The position numbers and the translations under genes are program-made. The notes beneath the pieces were generated by a model that saw nothing but the letters and a program-made list of their open reading frames with translations, did not search any database and was not told the origin of the DNA. From Lysobacter sp. TY2-98 (GTDB taxonomy: Bacteria > Pseudomonadota > Gammaproteobacteria > Xanthomonadales > Xanthomonadaceae): a stretch of 64,000 nucleotides of DNA. The stretch is from assembly GCF_003367355.1 (NCBI RefSeq), contig NZ_CP031413.1:2560001-2624000 (forward strand), given 5' to 3'. Positions 59,063 through 64,000 of the stretch are shown one piece after another. Positions within the stretch are counted from its first letter, which is position 1. Each line of letters starts with the position of its first letter.

Positions 59063-59963
59063 GGTCGGTCTCGCGCCAGAAGTCGAAGAAGTTGAACCAG
59101 TTGTACGGGGACTGTCGTGCGGTCGCTTCGAGGATGCCGGCATAGCGCCGCACGCAGTCGGCGATCACCGCGGCGCGGTTATGCCGGTCGGCGACCAAGC
59201 GGTCGCTGAACATGGTGAAGTCCAGGTCGTAGCGGTTGCCGCCGCGGTACAGGCCGAACGCGGTGCAGACCGGCAGTTTCAGCATGGCGGCGATCATCCA
59301 CGGTCCGGTCGGGAACGACGCCGTGCCGCCCATGAATGGCACGTCCAGCGTCGGTGCACCCGGTTGCGCGCGGTCGACCAGCAGCGCCACGAGCGCGCCT
59401 TCGTCGGTCGCTTCCTTGATCGCGAGCAGCACCGACGGGCCATCCATGCCGCCGTCGATGATGTTGGCGGCCAGTTCCGGATTCAGCGCGTCCAGCAGCG
59501 TCTGCATCGCCACGTTGTGCTTCTTGTCGAGGACCACGCGGATCTTGGTCTGCGGGCGGCGCGTGCCGAGCACGCGCATCGCGTCGAAGCTGCCGAGATG
59601 CGAGCCGACCAGCAGCACGCCCTGCCCGCGATCGAGCGGTTCGTGCAGTTCGTCCAGACCCGTCGTGCGGATGTCGAAGCGATCGAGTTCGCCGCTGAGC
59701 AGGAAGACACGATCGAGGATGGTCGAGGCGAACGTGTGAATGTGCTTCGCGATGTCGCGCGTCGTCGCCGGGCGACCGAGTGCGCGGGTGAGGAAGCGTC
59801 GCGACGCTTCGCGCTCGAACGGACGACGCAGCAGGAAGTACAGCGTGATCGGATGCAGCAGCGCACGTGCGACGCTGCGGCCGCCGTAGCGCCCGATGCT
59901 GCGGATCAGCCAGATCGCGAACCAGCCGCCGCCTTCGGGGCGTTCCTTCCAGTTCGTGTTCAC
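58989..59963 (-). CDS. HtrB/LpxL-like acyltransferase of the pigment cluster
   Basis: 324-residue lysophospholipid-acyltransferase superfamily member. HLGSFD is the HX4D catalytic motif; RVVLDKKHNVAMQTLLDALN and ALVALLVDRAQPG also match the LpxL/ApeJ group. N-terminal part WFAIWLIRSIGRYGGRSVAR is membrane-associated. Expected to place the polyene acyl chain on a lipid acceptor. Its ATG overlaps the small dehydratase gene stop (ATGA). Confidence 0.85.
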   Translation of the reverse strand: MNTNWKERPEGGGWFAIWLIRSIGRYGGRSVARALLHPITLYFLLRRPFEREASRRFLTRALGRPATTRDIAKHIHTFASTILDRVFLLSGELDRFDIRTTGLDELHEPLDRGQGVLLVGSHLGSFDAMRVLGTRRPQTKIRVVLDKKHNVAMQTLLDALNPELAANIIDGGMDGPSVLLAIKEATDEGALVALLVDRAQPGAPTLDVPFMGGTASFPTGPWMIAAMLKLPVCTAFGLYRGGNRYDLDFTMFSDRLVADRHNRAAVIADCVRRYAGILEATARQSPYNWFNFFDFWRETDHAATLPASAPAADAGDAVGPRRIA

Positions 59964-60247
59964 GGCGCGCCACCGGCGACAACGTCGCCACTGGCGAGCA
60001 GCACGTCGTCGCGCATCACCCTGAAACGCCAGCGCGGCGCGGCGCCGTCGAGTTCGATGCGCGCGACTTCACCCGGATGCAGCGGTTGCAGGAACTTCAC
60101 CTGCGGCAGACGCACGCCGTGCAGCGGACCGGCGTCGGCCTCGATCGCTTCGACCACGCGATCGAGCAGCACCACCCCCGGCACGATCGGATGGCCCGGG
60201 AAATGGCCGGGCAGGCACGGGTGCGCGGGGTCGATCACGAACTGCAT
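59960..60247 (-). CDS. Small hotdog dehydratase (ApeI-like)
   Basis: 95 residues: CLPGHFPGHPIVPGVVLLDR is the FabZ/FabA active-site helix signature, followed by a beta-sheet half (VKFLQPLHPGEVARIEL). Shorter than housekeeping FabZ (~145) but the usual ApeI size. Second dehydratase of the pathway; may work as a heterodimer with the ApeP-like protein, as shown for E. coli-type systems. Three bases separate it from the acyltransferase upstream. Confidence 0.88.
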   Translation of the reverse strand: MQFVIDPAHPCLPGHFPGHPIVPGVVLLDRVVEAIEADAGPLHGVRLPQVKFLQPLHPGEVARIELDGAAPRWRFRVMRDDVLLASGDVVAGGAP

Positions 60248-60250
60248 CGT

Positions 60251-61021
60251 TCAATCCTGCGCCATCAGCGCCATGACGGCGTCGCGGGCGCGGGTGGCGA
60301 GCTGTTCGCGCGCTTCGCCGCCGGTGCCTTCGGCATGGATCGGCGTGCCGATGCGCAGGCGGATCGTGCCCGGGCGCACGCGGAAGCTGTACGGCGGCAA
60401 CACCGCGCCCGCTCCCGTCATCGCCACCGGAATCACCGGCACGCCGGTCGACAACGCGACCTGGAACGCGCCCGCCTTGAATTCGCCGACGCGACCGCCG
60501 GTGTTGCGCGTGCCTTCCGGGAAGATGCACAGCACGTGGCCGGCTTTCACGATCTCCGCCGCCGCACGCAGGCTCTTCACCATCGACGCCCGGCTGCCGT
60601 CGCGTTCGATGAAGCACATGCCCATCGCCTTGGCGTACCAGCCCACGAACGGCACGCGCGTCATTTCCTGCTTGAGCATGAAGCGCAGCGGCACCGGCAC
60701 CGCGCGGAACAGCGCACAGATGTCGATGATCGACTCGTGCGTCGCCACCAGCACGCAGGGCTTGGACCAGTCGACGTTCTCGACGCCGCGCACGTCGACG
60801 CGCGCACCGGCGCCGCCGAGCAGGCCGGGTGCCCATAGCCACGACGCCATGCGCAGCGGCACACGCGCACTGCGGGTGATCGCACGCACGAGCAACGCGA
60901 GCGAGATGCAGCCTGCCGTCCACAGCAGCGTGAACGTGAGTTGCACCGCGTTGGCAACGAGCCACGCCGCGCGCAGCGGCCAGGGTTCGACGAGGGTCAG
61001 GGATTCGGTGGATGCGGACAT
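60251..61021 (-). CDS. 1-acyl-sn-glycerol-3-phosphate acyltransferase (ApeD-like)
   Basis: 256 residues with an N-terminal membrane helix (about 22-45) and the PlsC domain: HESIID (HX4D), VPFVGWYAKAMGMCFIERDG, and FPEGTRN. Probably couples the aryl polyene to a lysolipid or prepares the anchor. ATG 61021 preferred over an in-frame upstream start. 7 bp after the membrane-protein gene. Confidence 0.87.
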   Translation of the reverse strand: MSASTESLTLVEPWPLRAAWLVANAVQLTFTLLWTAGCISLALLVRAITRSARVPLRMASWLWAPGLLGGAGARVDVRGVENVDWSKPCVLVATHESIIDICALFRAVPVPLRFMLKQEMTRVPFVGWYAKAMGMCFIERDGSRASMVKSLRAAAEIVKAGHVLCIFPEGTRNTGGRVGEFKAGAFQVALSTGVPVIPVAMTGAGAVLPPYSFRVRPGTIRLRIGTPIHAEGTGGEAREQLATRARDAVMALMAQD

Positions 61022-61028
61022 GGGTCGC

Positions 61029-61718
61029 TCAGCGGATGACATCACGCCAGAACGCGGGGCCAAGCGCGGTCAGGCGACGGATGAATTCGGACAGTGTCTT
61101 GTAGGGTCGGTCCGGAAAAAGGCGGATGCGCACGATGTACTCGACGACCATCAGCAGGCCGGCAACGCCGTAGTCGAGCAGGTTCGCGAACCATGACCAC
61201 ACGATCTGCGGCACGGTCACGATGGGCGCGTAGCCGAGGCGCACCAGCAACCCGTCCGGCACCGCGATCACGCCGAGCACGCAGTTGGCGAGGCCGATGC
61301 CGGTGAGCACCACGGCCCACAGGCGCGTGAGGTTACGCGTATACGTCTTGAGCGGCGGCGCGAGATCGGCGGGTTTGCAATCCTCGAGGCCCGCGACGAT
61401 CCGGCTGATCAGCGGCACGCGCCCCTCGCGCAGCGTCCGCGCGAAGAACCACGCGACCAGCCACGGGAACAGCACGGGCGGCAGCAACAGCGCGACCGGC
61501 AACGGCACCGTCTTCTGCGCGAACCACAGCACGAGCGCCGATACCGCGACGGTCAGCCACGCCCACGCGCGACGCTGGCCGAGCGGCACGACCAGCAGGA
61601 TCAGCACGATGTCGAGGAGCGCGAGGGCGGCGAGCCGCGGATCGTGCGCCGCGCTCGCGGCATGCGCGAGCAGCGGGTACGCCGCGCTGAGCAGCAGGCG
61701 CGCGAGCGCCATGTTCAT
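61029..61718 (-). CDS. COG4648-type polytopic membrane protein (ApeG-like)
   Basis: 229 residues with about six hydrophobic helices. The sequence KTYTRNLTRLWAVVLTGIGL and the C-terminal PDRPYKTLSEFIRRL are typical of the COG4648 proteins found in aryl polyene clusters; biochemical role unproven. ATG 61718 starts one base after the ACP stop; a second Met is two codons on. Confidence 0.82.
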   Translation of the reverse strand: MNMALARLLLSAAYPLLAHAASAAHDPRLAALALLDIVLILLVVPLGQRRAWAWLTVAVSALVLWFAQKTVPLPVALLLPPVLFPWLVAWFFARTLREGRVPLISRIVAGLEDCKPADLAPPLKTYTRNLTRLWAVVLTGIGLANCVLGVIAVPDGLLVRLGYAPIVTVPQIVWSWFANLLDYGVAGLLMVVEYIVRIRLFPDRPYKTLSEFIRRLTALGPAFWRDVIR

Positions 61719-61719
61719 G

Positions 61720-61989
61720 TCAGGCCGCGCGGTTGGCCTGGACGTGCTCGCTGAGCGCGCGCAGCGAACCGAAGATGCGACGGTTCTCGTCGCTGTCCGA
61801 ACGCAGCTGGAAGCCGTAGCGCTTGCTGATCGCGAGCGCGAGTTCGAGCGCGTCGATCGAATCGAGGCCCAGGCCGTCGCCGAACAGCGGCGCGGTCGGT
61901 TCGATGTCGGCGGCGTTGACGCCTTCGAGGTTGAGGCTCTGGACGAGCAGTTCGGCGAGTTCGGTTTCGGCGGCAGTCTGGTTCGACAT
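61720..61989 (-). CDS. Acyl carrier protein of the pigment cluster (XanC-like)
   Basis: 89-residue ACP. The phosphopantetheine serine is in GLGLDSIDALELALAI (DSI instead of the FabD-type DSL), a variant common in aryl polyene ACPs. Carries the hydroxybenzoyl starter and growing chain. First gene of the leftward operon; 110 bp separate its start from the divergent flavoprotein gene, so this gap should hold both promoters. Only one ACP is seen here, unlike the two of the E. coli cluster. Confidence 0.9.
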   Translation of the reverse strand: MSNQTAAETELAELLVQSLNLEGVNAADIEPTAPLFGDGLGLDSIDALELALAISKRYGFQLRSDSDENRRIFGSLRALSEHVQANRAA

Positions 61990-62099
61990 CGGGTCTTCCG
62001 TTGTTTCAGGGCTGGCACCATCCGACCGCCGCGGCGCGACCGCAAGCCGTGAACGGTTCAGTTCCGTCGCGACGCGGCGCGCCCGGTATCATCCGGGGC

Positions 62100-63440
62100 A
62101 TGAGTGAGGTGCGAAATTGTGCCATCGATGCCCCCGAGGCATGTGATGTGCTGGTGGTCGGCGGCGGACCGGCGGGCAGTACGGTCGCGACATTGCTGGC
62201 GCGGGCTGGATGGTCCGTGACCATGCTGGAGAAGGCGGCGCATCCGCGCTTCCACATCGGCGAATCGTTGCTGCCGATGAACATGCCGATCCTGGAACGC
62301 CTGGGCGTACTCGAAAAAGTGCGCGAAATCGGCGTGCTCAAGCGCGGCGCGGACTTCCCCGTCGAAGGCGGCCGCTACAACGTCTTCCATTTCGACCATG
62401 CCCTGCGCGGCAGCAGCGACTTCGCGTTCCAGGTGAAGCGCGAGGAGTTCGACCAGATCCTGTTCGAACACGCGCGCGAGGCCGGCGTCGATGCGCGTGA
62501 GAACACCAAGGTCGGCAAAGTCGAGTTCGGCGATGACGGGCGTCCGGTACGCGTGCATGCGACGGGCCCGGACGGCGCGTACTCGCTGCGCCCGAAGCTG
62601 CTGGTCGACGCCACCGGTCGCGACACGCTGCTCGGCGGCGCGCTGAAGTTGAAGAAGCGCAACGATCGGCACCAGTCGGCCGCCGTGTTCAGCCACTACC
62701 GCGGCGTCTCGCGTCGCGAAGGCCCGGACGCCGGCAACATCACCGTGTATCGCCACGCGCACGGCTGGATGTGGTTCATCCCGCTGCGCGAGGACGTGAT
62801 GAGCATCGGTGCGGTGTGTTCACCCGAATACCTCAAGGAACGTGGCGGCGACAGCGAAGCCTTCCTGATGCGCACGATCCTGTCCGTGCCGGAAGCCGCC
62901 GAGCGTATGGCCGGCGCCGAACGCGTCGCGCCCGTGCACGCCACCGGCAACTACGCCTACGAATGCACGCGCATGCACGGGCCGGGTTGGCTGATGGTCG
63001 GCGACGCCTACGCGTTCGTCGACCCGATGTTCTCGTCGGGTGTGTTCCTGGCCATGCACAGCGCCGAACAGGGCGCCAAGGCGGTCGACGCGGCGCTGCG
63101 CGAGCCCGCGCGCGAAGCGTCGATCTTCAAGGCCCTGCAGAAGGAATTCGACACCGGCATCGACGAGTTCAAGTGGTTCATCTACCGCTTTACCTCGCCA
63201 ACGATGAAGCACCTGTTCGCGAATCCGCGCGACGTCATCGGCGTCGAGCGTGCGGTGGTGTCGATGCTCGCTGGCGACGTGTTCGACGCGCGCCCGGTGG
63301 TGTGGCGCCTGCGCATCTTCCGCCTGATCTATTCGCTGACCGCGCTGTCGATGGTCCGCACGGCGGTGCGCAACTGGTTCGCGCGTCGTCGCCAGGCCCG
63401 CATGGGCTTCGAAGGCGACACGCTGCAGGGCGCGCCATGA
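62100..63440 (+). CDS. FAD-dependent halogenase-fold oxidoreductase (second copy)
   Basis: 446 residues. Dinucleotide fold VLVVGGGPAGSTVATLLARA, then FHIGESLLPMNMPILERLG and the halogenase-type GWMWFIPL (WxWxIP); WLMVGDAYAFVDPMFSSGV is the second FAD motif. A member of the tryptophan-halogenase-like superfamily, in which halogenation and hydroxylation are both known. Start ATG 62100. The XanB2-like gene overlaps its stop by ATGA, tying it to starter-unit formation. Only moderate resemblance to the 50910 protein. Confidence 0.87.
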   Translation: MSEVRNCAIDAPEACDVLVVGGGPAGSTVATLLARAGWSVTMLEKAAHPRFHIGESLLPMNMPILERLGVLEKVREIGVLKRGADFPVEGGRYNVFHFDHALRGSSDFAFQVKREEFDQILFEHAREAGVDARENTKVGKVEFGDDGRPVRVHATGPDGAYSLRPKLLVDATGRDTLLGGALKLKKRNDRHQSAAVFSHYRGVSRREGPDAGNITVYRHAHGWMWFIPLREDVMSIGAVCSPEYLKERGGDSEAFLMRTILSVPEAAERMAGAERVAPVHATGNYAYECTRMHGPGWLMVGDAYAFVDPMFSSGVFLAMHSAEQGAKAVDAALREPAREASIFKALQKEFDTGIDEFKWFIYRFTSPTMKHLFANPRDVIGVERAVVSMLAGDVFDARPVVWRLRIFRLIYSLTALSMVRTAVRNWFARRRQARMGFEGDTLQGAP

Positions 63441-64000
63441 CGCTGCCGCTGTCCGTGGGCGCGCCGGCGCTGTCGATGTCCTATTCGCACGAGTCGCTGG
63501 ACGTGTTGCTCGCGTCGCGCGACGTGCTCGCCGTCGTCGCCTTCGGTGCGAACGCACCCATGTCGGACGATCCGCGCCTGATCCGCGTGGCACTGGAACC
63601 GCTGGGCGACGCACCGCTCGAGGTCTGGCGCACGTCGGGCCACGTCGCCGCCGGTCGCATCGACGACCTCGCCTACGCGCACGACGGCACGCTGCTCGTC
63701 GCCGCGATGGACGTACCGGAAGTCGATGGCGACATCCGCGCCGCCGCCGAGCACGCCTATGCCGCGCTGCGCAGGCGCACCGCCGACCTCGGCTATCCGC
63801 ACCTGCTGCGCATCTGGAACTACCTCGACGACATCACCGTCGGCGAGGGCGACGAAGAGCGCTACAAGCATTTCTGCGTCGGTCGCGCCGACGGACTCGG
63901 CGAAGCGTTGTCGACGGCAACGTTGCCGGCGGCGACCGCGATCGGCCGCGTGCGTTGCACCGGGCGCCTGCAGGTGTACTGGCTCGCGTCGCGCACCGCC
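63437..64000 (+). CDS. xanB2: XanB2-like chorismatase (chorismate lyase-type, 5' part)
   Basis: First 188 residues; the rest runs off the window. In xanthomonads XanB2 cleaves chorismate to 3-hydroxybenzoate and 4-hydroxybenzoate, the former for the pigment head and the latter for ubiquinone. The segment HLLRIWNYLDDITVGEGDEE followed by RYKHFCVGRADGL is the FkbO/Hyg5/XanB2 signature, with Tyr/Arg residues used for chorismate. ATGA overlap with the upstream flavoprotein. The catalytic C-terminal portion cannot be checked. Confidence 0.9.
   Translation, partial: MTLPLSVGAPALSMSYSHESLDVLLASRDVLAVVAFGANAPMSDDPRLIRVALEPLGDAPLEVWRTSGHVAAGRIDDLAYAHDGTLLVAAMDVPEVDGDIRAAAEHAYAALRRRTADLGYPHLLRIWNYLDDITVGEGDEERYKHFCVGRADGLGEALSTATLPAATAIGRVRCTGRLQVYWLASRTA

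Overview
This is a GC-rich (roughly two-thirds G+C), densely coded chromosomal window from a gammaproteobacterium of the Xanthomonadaceae/Lysobacteraceae. The assignment rests on the tyrS-M23-anmK block, the kinase-free glyoxylate pair aceBA with a divergent LysR gene, a bacteriophytochrome, an sX13-like small RNA beside polA, and most of a xanthomonadin-type aryl polyene pigment cluster with an XanB2-like chorismatase. A Lysobacter-like genus is my best guess, but genus cannot be proven from this sequence alone. I see no insertion sequences, integrases, tRNA or rRNA genes, or CRISPR arrays.

Left part (1-15.6 kb): the 5' end of tyrS diverges from a cell-wall endopeptidase (M23) followed by anmK, with the muropeptide permease gene ampG converging on it, so peptidoglycan turnover and recycling sit together. 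Then come exonuclease III, pyrE and a secreted coiled-coil protein. A leftward operon coaC-coaB-dut-phosphomannomutase-DUF3147 follows, most of its members joined by ATGA overlaps. In it the normally fused CoaBC enzyme is two separate genes. radC, argS and a SPOR-domain gene run rightward and end at a strong terminator.

Middle part (15.6-34.3 kb): a beta-hydroxyacid dehydrogenase and speA run leftward. They are followed by two equal-length TPR-GGDEF diguanylate cyclases that bracket speE. Next are P-II (glnK/glnB-like), a 49-residue basic protein, ubiK, the comM/yifB ATPase, the glyoxylate-shunt genes aceB-aceA with a divergent LysR gene, a small membrane protein, an acyltransferase, arfB, a truC-like pseudouridine synthase, hemF and a ceramidase-like membrane hydrolase.

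Right-middle (34.3-47.3 kb): an sX13-like sRNA with three C-rich loops lies downstream of polA. Then come a DUF2782 lipoprotein, an OB-like membrane protein, uvrD, and a heme oxygenase-bacteriophytochrome pair (bphO-bphP). The phytochrome has no recognisable output domain. Two secreted peptidases (S9/DPP-IV and DUF885) end at a bidirectional terminator.

Right part (48-64 kb): an aryl polyene (xanthomonadin-like) biosynthetic cluster. A rightward block encodes a ketosynthase, a chain-length factor, a glycosyltransferase and a flavoprotein. A leftward block encodes ACP, a membrane protein, acyltransferases, dehydratases, a LolA-like protein, an MMPL exporter and a ketoreductase. Another rightward block encodes a second halogenase-fold flavoprotein and the XanB2-like chorismatase, which runs off the window. 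Expected logic: chorismate to hydroxybenzoate (XanB2), loading on ACP, iterative extension by KS/CLF, reduction, dehydration, then acyl transfer, export and outer-membrane placement. The aryl-CoA/ACP ligase is not in the window and probably lies beyond position 64000. A GAF plus degenerate-GGDEF gene sits on the opposite strand inside the leftward block.
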